The notes under the pieces are model-generated. The model saw only the letters and a list, made by a program, of their open reading frames with translations. It ran no database searches and was not told the origin of the DNA. Positions 1 through 7,230 of a stretch of DNA of 37,200 nucleotides are shown here, one piece after another. The position numbers and the translations under genes are program-made. Source of the stretch: Oscillospiraceae bacterium (GTDB lineage: Bacteria; Bacillota; Clostridia; Oscillospirales; Oscillospiraceae); NCBI GenBank assembly GCA_017508045.1, contig JAFVZT010000004.1:1-37200 (forward strand), written 5' to 3'. Numbering within the stretch: position 1 is the first letter of the stretch; each line of letters opens with the position of its first letter.

Positions 1-1068
1 GGACAGGAAGATGACATTCTTGGCATCGGGACCTGCGGACACGGGACGGACGATCTTCTCGATGTGGTTGATGGGGTAAGAAACGCGGGTGTTCTCGGTG
101 ACGGAGCCGTCAGCAAAGTCGCACTTGCCGTTCTCGTCAACGGTCACGTTCTCCAGCAGAGCGTTGCGCTTGATGGCACGGTAGATATCGGGCTCGGACT
201 CGGGATCCAGGTTGATGACCTTGGCGTAGCAGCCGCCCTCAAAGTTGAACACGCCCTCGTCGTCCCAGCCGTGCTCGTCATCACCGATGAGCAGACGCTT
301 GGGGGCGGTGGACAGAGTGGTCTTGCCGGTGCCGGACAGGCCGAAGAACAGAGCGGTATTCTCACCGTTCATGTCGGTGTTGGCGGAGCAGTGCATGGAA
401 GCGATGCCCTTGAGCGGCAGGTAGTAGTTCATCATGGAGAACATGCCCTTCTTCATCTCGCCGCCGTACCAGGTGTTCAGAATAACCTGCTCACGGGAGG
501 TCAGGTTGAACAAAACAGCAGTCTCGGAGTTCAGACCCAGCTCCTTGAAATTCTCAACCTTAGCCTTGGAAGCATTGTAAATAACAAAGTTCGGCTCGAA
601 GTTCTCCAGCTCCTCAGCGGTGGGAGCGATGAACATATTCTTTACAAAGTGTGCCTGCCATGCCACCTCCACGATGAAGCGGATGGCCATACGGCTGTCG
701 GGGTTGGTGCCGCAGAACAGGTCCATAACATACAGCTTCTTGGGGCCGGACAGCTGCTTCAGAGCCAGCTCCTTACAAGCCTTCCAGGCTTCCATGGAAG
801 CGGGCTTATTGTCGTTGGCGAACTCCTTGGAGGTCCACCAAACGGTGTCCTTGGAGGTTTCGTCCATAACGATGAACTTATCTTTAGGAGAACGGCCGGT
901 GTAAATACCGGTCATAACATTGACAGCGCCCAGCTCGGTCAGCTGACCCTTATCAAAGCCTTCCAGAGAAGGATCTGTTTCCGCAGCAAACAGCTCCTCA
1001 TAGGAGGGGTTGTAGACGATCTCGGTGGTGCCGGTAATACCGTACTTGGAAAGATCAATCTTCTTCAT
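1..1068 (-). CDS. pckA: Phosphoenolpyruvate carboxykinase (ATP), 3' part beyond the window
   Basis: Cytosolic enzyme interconverting PEP + CO2 + ADP and oxaloacetate + ATP. The minus-strand frame is open from an ATG at 1068 to the window edge, giving about 356 residues of a family that is usually near 530, so the C-terminal third is missing because of the window, not a mutation. The translation starts [14 protein letters not shown] and contains [12 protein letters not shown], the kinase P-loop [11 protein letters not shown] and the following [20 protein letters not shown], all hallmarks of the ATP-dependent enzyme. A GAGG ribosome site lies just upstream. The gene is divergent from the decarboxylase operon that consumes oxaloacetate, which suggests a joint pathway. 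In fermenting anaerobes this enzyme often runs in the carboxylating direction. Confidence 0.96.
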   Translation of the reverse strand, partial: MKKIDLSKYGITGTTEIVYNPSYEELFAAETDPSLEGFDKGQLTELGAVNVMTGIYTGRSPKDKFIVMDETSKDTVWWTSKEFANDNKPASMEAWKACKELALKQLSGPKKLYVMDLFCGTNPDSRMAIRFIVEVAWQAHFVKNMFIAPTAEELENFEPNFVIYNASKAKVENFKELGLNSETAVLFNLTSREQVILNTWYGGEMKKGMFSMMNYYLPLKGIASMHCSANTDMNGENTALFFGLSGTGKTTLSTAPKRLLIGDDEHGWDDEGVFNFEGGCYAKVINLDPESEPDIYRAIKRNALLENVTVDENGKCDFADGSVTENTRVSYPINHIEKIVRPVSAGPDAKNVIFLS

Positions 1069-1146
1069 ATTACTTACCTCTTTCATTTAAAGTAATACCC
1101 GAACCGAGACTTATTACTTGCCGGGTATCCTATAGTTTGCGATTTT

Positions 1147-1175
1147 ATCATACACTATCGATATAAAAAAAGCAA
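1147..1175 (-). promoter_or_regulatory. Predicted sigma-A promoter of pckA
   Basis: On the minus strand, TTGCTT (1170-1175) and TATGAT (1147-1152) are separated by 17 bp. The leader of about 75 nt to the ATG at 1068 contains an inverted repeat ATACCCG/CGGGTAT that could form a hairpin in the 5' UTR. Confidence 0.6.
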
Positions 1176-1239
1176 TAAATTTCTTTGCAATTTTTCTGTC
1201 ATTATGAAATTTCTTGACAGAGATTTAAGCAAAAGCGTA

Positions 1240-1268
1240 TTTACAATTGCTATTTTTCGTGTTATTAT
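1240..1268 (+). promoter_or_regulatory. Predicted sigma-A promoter of the decarboxylase operon
   Basis: TTTACA (1240-1245) and TATTAT (1263-1268) with a 17 bp spacer. A TTGACA at 1214-1219 could be an alternative upstream -35. The leader to the start at 1363 contains a hairpin built on GGCATCC/GGATGTC near 1310-1330. The two divergent promoters lie within about 130 bp, so joint regulation is possible. Confidence 0.5.
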
Positions 1269-1362
1269 GTATTTGGTGAAAATTGGGGTGTTGAAGTACA
1301 CTTCTGTGCGGCATCCGCCCGGATGTCGCCGATACATATATTATATGGAGGTCTATTAGATA

Positions 1363-2745
1363 ATGGGAAGAAAAGTACAATTTGTTGAAACCGTCTTACG
1401 GGATGCCAATCAGTCCCTGATTGCTACCCGACTGCCCTTTGAAAAGTTCGAGCCGATGCTGGAAACCATCGATAAGGCCGGCTACTATGCTGCAGAATGC
1501 TGGGGCGGCGCTACCTTTGACGTCTGCCTGCGCTACTTAAACGAGGATCCCTGGGAGCGTCTGCGGAAGATCCGCGCCAAGATGCCCAACACCAAGCTGC
1601 AGATGCTGCTCCGCGGTCAGAATGTTCTGGGCTACTCCCACTATCCCGATGATTTTGTAAAGCTGTTTGTGGCAAAGGCTGTGGAAAACGGTATGGATGT
1701 TATCCGTATCTTCGACGCACTGAATGACGTACAGAACATGAAGGTCGCCATGGAAGCCACCGTTAAGGCCGGCGCACTGGCCTCCGGCACCATTTGCTAC
1801 ACCTCCTCTCCTGTCCACACACTGCAGAAGAATGTGGAGATGGTCAAGGAGCTGAAGGAAATGGGCGCTGCTACCATCTGCATTAAGGATATGTCCGGCA
1901 TCATCGGACCTCAGGAGATTTACGACCTGGTTTCCGCCATTAAGGATGCGGTTGACCTGCCGGTTGACCTGCATACCCACTGCACCACCGGCCTTGCATA
2001 TCCGGTGTATCTGAAGGCTGTGGAAGCCGGTGTGGACATTATCGACACCGCCATTTCTCCCTTCTCCGGCGGTACCAGCCAGCCCGCTACCGAGACCATG
2101 GCCTACGCCCTGCGTCAGCTGGGCTACCAGGTGGATCTGGACGATGCCTGCACCACCAAGCTGGCAAACTACTTTAAGACCGTGCGTGACGAATACATTG
2201 CCGACGGCACTTTGATTCCCAAGGCACTGGCCACCGATACCCAGTGCCTGACCTACCAGATCCCCGGCGGTATGCTTTCCAATCTGATGACCCAGCTGAA
2301 GCAGATGGACGCTCTGGACCGTCTGGAAGAGGTTATGGCAGAAACCCCCAAGGTTCGCGCCGATATGGGTTATCCCCCTCTGGTTACCCCCACCTCTCAG
2401 ATGGTTGGCGTACAGGCTGTAAACAATGTGCTGGCCGGCGAGCGCTATAAGCGTGTCTCCAAGGAGATTAAGGCTTACTGCCGCGGCGAATACGGCACCA
2501 CCCCCGCCCCCATCAATGCTGAGGTTCAGGCTAAGATTTTGGGCGACGAAAAGCCCATCACCGGCCGCTTTGCCGACACCCTTGCGCCGGTTGTGGATGC
2601 AACCCGGGAAAAGCTTGCCGGTCTGGCAAAATCCGACGAGGATGTGCTCAGCTACATTGCCTTCCCAAACCTGGCAGAAAAGTTTATGGAAGATCGTAAG
2701 GCTAAAGAGGAGAATGTCTGCACCTACTCCATCGTAGAAGCCTAA
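1363..2745 (+). CDS. oadA: Oxaloacetate decarboxylase alpha / pyruvate carboxylase subunit B-type carboxyltransferase
   Basis: Transfers the carboxyl group of oxaloacetate to protein-bound biotin, the cytosolic step of a Na+-pumping decarboxylase. The 460-residue protein has the HMGL-like TIM barrel: metal ligand D14 in VLRDANQSL, the carboxylation-centre lysine K175 in CIKDMSG, and metal ligands H204 and H206 in DLHTHCTTG. The C-terminal half carries the PYC/OADA association domain (for example YPPLVTPTSQMVGVQAV). The usual C-terminal biotin domain is absent; biotin is carried by the separate protein at 3063. It is first in an operon with tight spacing and has GGAGG before the ATG. A pyruvate carboxylase B subunit is the main alternative, but two OadB-type channels downstream favour the decarboxylase pump. 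Confidence 0.92.
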   Translation: MGRKVQFVETVLRDANQSLIATRLPFEKFEPMLETIDKAGYYAAECWGGATFDVCLRYLNEDPWERLRKIRAKMPNTKLQMLLRGQNVLGYSHYPDDFVKLFVAKAVENGMDVIRIFDALNDVQNMKVAMEATVKAGALASGTICYTSSPVHTLQKNVEMVKELKEMGAATICIKDMSGIIGPQEIYDLVSAIKDAVDLPVDLHTHCTTGLAYPVYLKAVEAGVDIIDTAISPFSGGTSQPATETMAYALRQLGYQVDLDDACTTKLANYFKTVRDEYIADGTLIPKALATDTQCLTYQIPGGMLSNLMTQLKQMDALDRLEEVMAETPKVRADMGYPPLVTPTSQMVGVQAVNNVLAGERYKRVSKEIKAYCRGEYGTTPAPINAEVQAKILGDEKPITGRFADTLAPVVDATREKLAGLAKSDEDVLSYIAFPNLAEKFMEDRKAKEENVCTYSIVEA

Positions 2746-2758
2746 GGGGGGGCAGTCC

Positions 2759-3061
2759 ATGAATTTGGAACTTACACAACAGCAGAACAACATCATTACC
2801 CTTGCTCTGGTAGCTGTTCTGGCTCTGATGGTAATCATTGCCGTAATCCGCAAGGCTGTCGCCAACAAAAAGGCCGCGGCCGCACCTGTGGTGGTGGAGG
2901 AAGTCCCTGTAGAAGCTCCCAAAGCCCCCGGCTCTGCCGGCGAGGTAAAGCTTTACAATGTAGAGCCGAAAACCGCGGCCATGCTTATGGCCATCGTAGC
3001 TGACAAGCTGCAAAAACCTTTAAACGAACTGCGTTTTATTTCCATTAAGGAGGTTGAGTAA
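2759..3061 (+). CDS. OadG/MmdD-like small membrane subunit (first copy)
   Basis: A 100-residue protein with one N-terminal transmembrane helix (about residues 12-30), a short basic patch, an Ala/Pro/Val-rich linker and a conserved C-terminal block beginning [20 protein letters not shown]. This is the architecture of the gamma/delta subunits of biotin-dependent decarboxylases, which tether carboxyltransferase and carrier to the membrane beta subunit. It lies between the alpha and carrier genes. The codons for its last residues (IKEVE) contain AAGGAGG, the ribosome site of the next gene. The C-terminal block is nearly identical in protein and DNA to that of the second copy at 4774. Assignment rests on architecture and context. 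Confidence 0.8.
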   Translation: MNLELTQQQNNIITLALVAVLALMVIIAVIRKAVANKKAAAAPVVVEEVPVEAPKAPGSAGEVKLYNVEPKTAAMLMAIVADKLQKPLNELRFISIKEVE

Positions 3062-3062
3062 T

Positions 3063-3458
3063 ATGAAATACAAAATTACCCTGAAGGGTCGTACTTATGA
3101 GGTTGAGGTGGAGGCCGGTCAGGCTATGCTGCTTGACGAGTATGAAGCCATTGTTCCCTCTGCTCCCGCACCGGTAGCTGCTGCCCCCGTGGCTGCTCCT
3201 GCTGCCGTCCCCGCTGCGCCTGCCGCCGCTGCCGTCACCGGCGCAGGCGAGGTTGTAGCTGCTCCCATGCCCGGCACCATTTTAAAGGTCAATGTGACCG
3301 CAGGTCAGGCTGTTAAGGCCGGCGATGTGCTGTGCGTTCTGGAAGCTATGAAGATGGAAAACGATATTACCGCCCCCAAGGACGGCACGGTTACCCAGGT
3401 GGTTACTGCCAAGGGCGCATCCGTATCCACAGGTGATGCTTTGGTCGTTATCGGCTAA
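3063..3458 (+). CDS. Biotin carboxyl carrier protein of the decarboxylase
   Basis: Carries carboxybiotin between the carboxyltransferase and the membrane channel. The 131-residue protein starts [20 protein letters not shown], has a flexible Ala/Pro linker (about residues 32-62) and ends in a biotinyl domain with the site EAMKMEN, whose central lysine is biotinylated. The ATG at 3063 is preferred: AAGGAGG lies 9 nt upstream, within the end of the preceding gene. An in-frame TTG at 3054 is possible but too close to that site. Only one carrier gene is present although the channel and small subunits are duplicated, so both putative complexes would share it. Confidence 0.93.
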   Translation: MKYKITLKGRTYEVEVEAGQAMLLDEYEAIVPSAPAPVAAAPVAAPAAVPAAPAAAAVTGAGEVVAAPMPGTILKVNVTAGQAVKAGDVLCVLEAMKMENDITAPKDGTVTQVVTAKGASVSTGDALVVIG

Positions 3459-3469
3459 GGAGGGCATCC

Positions 3470-4567
3470 ATGGAAATTTTGTACGAAAATCTGCTGGCGT
3501 TCCAGTGGCAGGATCTGGTAATGATCCTTCTGGGCTGTCTGCTCATTTTCCTTGCCATTAAGAAAGAAATGGAGCCTTCCCTGCTTCTGCCTATGGGCCT
3601 GGGTACTATTTTGGTAAACATCCCCGGCTCTACTGCGCTGACCGGTCCTATTGCGGAGCTGTATAACGCAGGTATTGCCAATGAGCTGTTCCCGCTGCTT
3701 CTGTTTATCGGCATCGGCGCTATGATTGACTTTGGCCCATTGCTGACAAACCCCAAGCTGATGCTCTTTGGCGCAGCTGCCCAGTTCGGCATCTTCTTTA
3801 CCCTGTCTATGGCCAGCATCTTCTTCCCCGAGGCGAAGGATGCCGCCTCCATCGCCATCATCGGCGCTGCCGACGGTCCTACCTCCATTGCCGTGGCCAA
3901 CACCTTAGGCTCTAACTATGTGGGTGCAATTACCGTTGCGGCTTACTCCTATATGGCACTGGTGCCGGTTATTCAGCCCCCTGTTATCAAGGCTCTGACC
4001 ACCAAAAAAGAGCGTATGATCCGGATGCCCTACGAGCAGAAGTCCGTAAGTAAAACCACCCGTATCATGTTCCCCATCATCATCACCGTTGTGGCCTCTG
4101 CCATCGTCCCCGATGCCACCGCCCTTATCGGCTTTTTGATGTTCGGCAACCTGATTCGGGAGTGTGGCGTGCTGGACAGCCTGTCCGACACTGCCCAGAA
4201 TGTTCTGGCAAACCTGATTACCATTTTCCTTGGCATTTCCGTTGCCTTTAACATGGTGGCAGACAAGTTCCTGCAGCTGGATACCCTGCTGATTATGGGT
4301 CTGGGTCTGATTGCCTTCGTGGTGGATACCGCCGGCGGCGTTCTTTTTGCCAAGCTGATTAATGTCTTCTCCAAGAAGAAGATTAACCCCATGATCGGCG
4401 CAGCCGGTATTTCTGCCTTCCCTATGTCCGGCCGTATTGTCCATAAGATGGGCCTGGCAGAGGACCCCCAGAACCACCTGCTGATGCACTCCATCGGCGT
4501 CAATGTCTCCGGCCAGATTGCCTCCGTTATTGCCGGCGGCATCATTCTGAGCATGTTTGGAGGTTAA
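3470..4567 (+). CDS. oadB: Na+-pumping decarboxylase beta subunit (first copy)
   Basis: Integral membrane subunit that decarboxylates carboxybiotin and couples this to Na+ export. The 365-residue, strongly hydrophobic protein has the OadB/MmdB/GcdB signatures: GAMIDFGPLLTNP, the loop GAADGPTSIAVANTL with the conserved aspartate, AAYSYMALVPVIQPP with the conserved tyrosine, and the C-terminal GVNVSGQIASVIAGG. Its length matches typical beta subunits. It follows the carrier gene by 11 bp with GGAGGG upstream. OadB, MmdB and GcdB cannot be separated by sequence alone; the neighbouring alpha subunit points to oxaloacetate. Confidence 0.93.
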   Translation: MEILYENLLAFQWQDLVMILLGCLLIFLAIKKEMEPSLLLPMGLGTILVNIPGSTALTGPIAELYNAGIANELFPLLLFIGIGAMIDFGPLLTNPKLMLFGAAAQFGIFFTLSMASIFFPEAKDAASIAIIGAADGPTSIAVANTLGSNYVGAITVAAYSYMALVPVIQPPVIKALTTKKERMIRMPYEQKSVSKTTRIMFPIIITVVASAIVPDATALIGFLMFGNLIRECGVLDSLSDTAQNVLANLITIFLGISVAFNMVADKFLQLDTLLIMGLGLIAFVVDTAGGVLFAKLINVFSKKKINPMIGAAGISAFPMSGRIVHKMGLAEDPQNHLLMHSIGVNVSGQIASVIAGGIILSMFGG

Positions 4568-4570
4568 GTG

Positions 4571-4711
4571 ATGAATATTCAATTTGACCCGATGGGCTTT
4601 GTACAGCAGCTTCCCAGAATGGGCGTGGGTATGCTGGTAATCTTCGTGGTTATCGGTTTGATTATCCTCACCACCATGCTGATTAACTGGCTCTTCTCTG
4701 AAAATAAATAA
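4571..4711 (+). CDS. 46-residue single-helix membrane protein in the decarboxylase operon
   Basis: Starts 3 nt after the oadB stop: ATG at 4571, TAA at 4709-4711. The protein begins MNIQFDPMGFVQQLPRMGVG, continues with one hydrophobic helix (about residues 18-40) and ends LFSENK. It resembles the N-terminal, membrane-anchor part of OadG-type subunits without linker or C-terminal block. Veillonella methylmalonyl-CoA decarboxylase has a comparable tiny fifth (epsilon) subunit, so a structural role in the pump is plausible. That is inference; no catalytic residues are visible. The gene could also be a decayed third OadG copy, but the frame is intact and well placed for coupled translation. Confidence 0.7.
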   Translation: MNIQFDPMGFVQQLPRMGVGMLVIFVVIGLIILTTMLINWLFSENK

Positions 4712-4714
4712 GAA

Positions 4715-4747
4715 GCGGGGGATCAGATCACGGGGTCTGATCCCCGC
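4715..4747 (+). promoter_or_regulatory. Intercistronic hairpin between the two halves of the operon
   Basis: A 12 bp inverted repeat (GCGGGG...GATCAGA paired with TCTGATCCCCGC, one bulged G) around an 8 nt loop. No T-run follows, so a full intrinsic terminator is unlikely. It could be an RNA stability or processing barrier that sets the ratio of the first module (alpha, carrier, beta 1) to the second (small subunit 2, beta 2). Confidence 0.5.
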
Positions 4748-4773
4748 AGACCTGTCCCAAGGAGGGATTTATT

Positions 4774-5100
4774 ATGACAAATATCACCCTGGGCGAAGCA
4801 GGAATTATTGCCCTGCTGGGTTATGCGGTGGTCTTTTTCGGTCTTATTCTTTTGATGGCCGTTACGGTTCTTTTGGGCAAATTCTTTGTTGCCACCACCA
4901 AAAAGACCGCAGCGAAAGAAGATGCGCCTGCCCCCGCACCTGCTGCCGCCCCCGTAACCGCACCCGGTACTGCCGGCGATATAAAGCTTTACAATGTAGA
5001 GCCGAAAACCGCCGCCATGCTTATGGCCATTGTGGCAGACAAGCTGCAAAAGCCCTTAAACGAGCTGCGTTTTATTTCCATTAAGGAGGTAGAGGAATGA
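4774..5100 (+). CDS. OadG/MmdD-like small membrane subunit (second copy)
   Basis: A 108-residue protein with one transmembrane helix (about residues 12-36), a Lys-rich then Ala/Pro-rich linker, and the same C-terminal block as the copy at 2759 ([18 protein letters not shown] through IKEVEE). The N-terminal halves differ, while the last 110 bp or so of DNA are over 90% identical, so the C-terminal segment appears recently duplicated or homogenised. GGAGGG precedes the ATG. The stop overlaps the next start (ATGA at 5097), implying coupled synthesis with the second beta subunit. Confidence 0.8.
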   Translation: MTNITLGEAGIIALLGYAVVFFGLILLMAVTVLLGKFFVATTKKTAAKEDAPAPAPAAAPVTAPGTAGDIKLYNVEPKTAAMLMAIVADKLQKPLNELRFISIKEVEE

Positions 5101-6374
5101 ATATCGGTGAAACTCTGCTGAAGCTTTGGAATGACTCCGGCTTTGCTGCTATGACCTGGCAAAACGGCGTAATGCTTTTGATTGGCTGTGTTCTTTTGTA
5201 TCTGGCTATTGTTAAGAAATTTGAGCCGCTGCTTTTGTGCGGCATTGCCTTCGGCTGTATCCTTACCAACCTGCCCAGCGCCGGAATGTACCACCAAGGT
5301 CTGTGGAACAGCTTCATGGCAGAATTTCTTACAGACGCAAACGGCGAATATCTGCTCAATGAGCTGGGAGAGAAAATCGCCAATCCGGCCTACCACAATT
5401 TCGGCACGATTTTGCGGGAGGGCGGCTTGCTGGATTTCTTTTACATCGGTGTCAAAACCAGCATTTACCCCTGTCTGATTTTTCTGGGTGTGGGCGCTAT
5501 GACCGACTTTGGCCCGTTGCTGTCTAACCCCAAGAGCCTTTTGCTGGGCGCTGCCGCACAGTTGGGCGTGTTCGCTGCATTTTTAGGTGCAATTGCCCTG
5601 AACGCTCTGAAAGGAATCATCCCCGGCTTTGAAGGCTTTACTGCATTGGATGCCGCCTCCATCGGCATTATCGGCGGCGCGGACGGTCCTACCGCCATCT
5701 TTGTTACTACAAAGCTTGCGCCTCATCTTCTGGGTGCAATTGCAGTGGCGGCTTATTCCTACATGGCGCTGATTCCCATGATTCAGCCCCCATTTATGAA
5801 GCTTTTGACAACCCCGGAAATGCGGAAGGTTAAGATGGAGCAAACCCGCAATGTTTCCAAGGCAGAAAAAATTGTCTTCCCAATCGCGGTTACCATTTTC
5901 GTAGCCTTGCTGCTGCCCTCTACCGCACCGCTGATCGGCTGCCTGATGCTGGGCAATCTCTTAAAAGAAACCGGCGTCACTGACCGTCTTTCCGATACCG
6001 CCCAAAACGCCTTGATAAATATTGTTACCATTTTGCTTTCTACCTCTGTAGGCGCAACGATGGTAGGCTCTAACTTCCTGACAGGACAGACCCTGCTGAT
6101 CGTCATACTGGGCGTTGTGGCCTTTATTCTGTCCACCTGTGGCGGTCTGCTGAGTGGCGTTGTGATGTATCATCTCACCGGCGGTAAGGTCAATCCTCTT
6201 ATTGGCTCTGCCGGCGTTTCCGCTGTGCCTATGGCTGCCCGTGTTGCCAACAAGGAAGGTCAGAAGGCAAATCCTTCCAATTTCCTTTTAATGCACGCCA
6301 TGGGCCCCAATGTTGCCGGCGTTATCGGCTCCGCCATCGCCGCAGGCTTTTTGCTCAGCGTCTTCGGCGGCTAA
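5097..6374 (+). CDS. oadB: Na+-pumping decarboxylase beta subunit (second copy, 425 residues)
   Basis: A second carboxybiotin decarboxylase channel subunit. It shares the family motifs GAMTDFGPLLSNP, GGADGPTAIFVTTKL, AAYSYMALIPMIQPP and GPNVAGVIGSAIAAG, with the conserved aspartate and tyrosine. It is about 60 residues longer than the first copy because of an N-terminal insertion (about residues 62-115) that includes a polar segment ANGEYLLNELGEKIANPAYH. Extended beta subunits of this size are known in this family, so this is a diverged paralogue, not an annotation error. Start and AAGGAGG ribosome site overlap the end of the preceding gene. It is the last gene of the operon and is followed by an intrinsic terminator. 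Confidence 0.92.
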   Translation: MNIGETLLKLWNDSGFAAMTWQNGVMLLIGCVLLYLAIVKKFEPLLLCGIAFGCILTNLPSAGMYHQGLWNSFMAEFLTDANGEYLLNELGEKIANPAYHNFGTILREGGLLDFFYIGVKTSIYPCLIFLGVGAMTDFGPLLSNPKSLLLGAAAQLGVFAAFLGAIALNALKGIIPGFEGFTALDAASIGIIGGADGPTAIFVTTKLAPHLLGAIAVAAYSYMALIPMIQPPFMKLLTTPEMRKVKMEQTRNVSKAEKIVFPIAVTIFVALLLPSTAPLIGCLMLGNLLKETGVTDRLSDTAQNALINIVTILLSTSVGATMVGSNFLTGQTLLIVILGVVAFILSTCGGLLSGVVMYHLTGGKVNPLIGSAGVSAVPMAARVANKEGQKANPSNFLLMHAMGPNVAGVIGSAIAAGFLLSVFGG

Positions 6375-6401
6375 TCCCAATAACAACAGTACAACAACAG
6401 G

Positions 6402-6435
6402 AAACCTCCCGGAAAAAATCCGGGAGGTTTATTTT
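6402..6435 (+). terminator. Intrinsic terminator of the decarboxylase operon
   Basis: The inverted repeat AAACCTCCCGG/CCGGGAGGTTT with an A-rich loop is followed by ATTTT. It overlaps the 3' end of the convergent remB gene (stop at 6429) and may serve both directions. Confidence 0.85.
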
Positions 6436-6671
6436 AAGCGTTTTTCCAAGGTTGCAGAGGACAAGCTCGTCAGATACACACGGGAAAAACCGTATTCCGC
6501 GGTGAGAATAAAGCTTTTCGGCAAATTGTCACAGGGGACAACCTGCCCCTGGCTTTCTGCCTTGGCTAAAAATTCCCGCGTCCGCTTGGAGGTGCTGGTG
6601 TTATCCATATCGAAAATCCCGATCACCGAGCTTTCCCGCACCGCCAAATCATTACCGATAGATAGATACAA
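6429..6671 (-). CDS. remB: RemB-like (DUF370) regulatory protein
   Basis: An 80-residue protein beginning (M)YLSIGNDLAVRESSVIGIFD, containing the block LPKSFILTAEYGFSRVYLTS and ending LSSATLEKRLK. This matches the small DUF370/RemB (YaaB) family, whose Bacillus subtilis member lies between recF and gyrB and activates matrix genes. Its placement just downstream of gyrA/rnhA in the origin cluster supports the call. The start is TTG at 6671, chosen because GGAGGAG lies about 5 nt upstream and the conserved N-terminus begins there. This ribosome site is inside the last codons of the preceding transposase gene, whose stop ends 1 nt before the TTG, so the two are translationally linked. Confidence 0.8.
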   Translation of the reverse strand: MYLSIGNDLAVRESSVIGIFDMDNTSTSKRTREFLAKAESQGQVVPCDNLPKSFILTAEYGFSRVYLTSLSSATLEKRLK

Positions 6672-6672
6672 T

Positions 6673-7179
6673 TTATCTCCTCCTGTTTTCTGTGCACCGT
6701 TGTTGCATATCCTCTTCCCATTTTAAGGGATTTCCCTCAATATATTGCCAAATATCCCGAAAATCCTCTTCTGTCCGTACGACATGATCATAAAATCCTT
6801 TTTGCCATACGGAAAAACCCAGCTGCTTGGAAACTACTCCCTTGGTTTGATTGACAACCCTGGCAATCGTAGGGGCGGTCATCGGCCGCCCGTTCTCCTC
6901 CGGTTTTATCCGCAGCAGCATATGAATATGATCTGGCATAACCACATATTTTTCCACGCAGACCATATTATAGTGTTCGGGTATGCTCTGAATTGCTTTT
7001 TCTGCTATTTTACCGTAGGAAGATAGCTGCACATCTTCCGGGCGGCCAATGACCGCCCCTACGTTCTGCCAAAATAAATTCCTTCTGTCTTGCGTGCAGA
7101 CCGTAATAAAATATGCGTGGGGCGCACTGTAATCGAACCCGCTTATTCGATTCTGTTTTCGTTTCGGCAGTTCTTTCAA
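6673..7179 (-). CDS. REP-associated tyrosine transposase (RAYT, Y1_Tnp family)
   Basis: A 168-residue single-domain HUH nuclease of the IS200-like family. Visible motifs are YFITVCTQDRRNLF (about residues 23-36), the HUH motif in MPDHIHMLL (H84, H86), the catalytic tyrosine Y130 in GFYDHVVR, and the C-terminal IWQYIEGNPLKWEED typical of RAYTs. RAYTs process single-stranded palindromic REP DNA. Here two inverted copies of a 25 bp REP-like sequence lie inside the coding frame, encoding VGAVIGRPE and NGRPMTAPTI. The start appears to be TTG at 7179 with AGAGG upstream. No terminal repeats or target duplication mark it as freshly mobile; it sits in line with rnhA and remB and may be a resident gene. 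Confidence 0.88.
   Translation of the reverse strand: MKELPKRKQNRISGFDYSAPHAYFITVCTQDRRNLFWQNVGAVIGRPEDVQLSSYGKIAEKAIQSIPEHYNMVCVEKYVVMPDHIHMLLRIKPEENGRPMTAPTIARVVNQTKGVVSKQLGFSVWQKGFYDHVVRTEEDFRDIWQYIEGNPLKWEEDMQQRCTENRRR
6868..6892 (+). repeat. REP-like 25 bp repeat, copy 1, inside the RAYT gene
   Basis: Begins CGTAGGGGCGGTCATCGG and ends CCGCCCG; self-complementary arms (GGGCGG...CCGCCC) allow a hairpin. It is the inverse complement of the copy at 7039-7063 with one mismatch, and is read in frame by the transposase. Confidence 0.8.
7039..7063 (-). repeat. REP-like 25 bp repeat, copy 2, inside the RAYT gene
   Basis: Read on the minus strand it matches copy 1 at 24 of 25 positions. The copies are 146 bp apart in opposite orientation, the arrangement of paired REPs (BIMEs), but within coding sequence. 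Confidence 0.8.
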
Positions 7180-7203
7180 TTCTTTACCTCTTTTGGTAGT
7201 AAG

Positions 7204-7230
7204 CAGGCGGCCTATGGCCGCCTGTCTTTA
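7204..7230 (-). terminator. Hairpin after rnhA
   Basis: A perfect 9 bp stem CAGGCGGCC/GGCCGCCTG with a TAT loop just downstream of the rnhA stop. A T-rich tail (CTTTATT) exists only on the plus strand, so termination of rnhA transcripts may be partial, and remB and the RAYT could be read through from the gyrase operon. Confidence 0.55.

Noticed and set aside
64-1095. Long plus-strand frame over the pckA region
   Set aside because: It is the complement of the PEP carboxykinase gene; the minus strand gives an unbroken conserved protein, the plus strand nothing recognisable.
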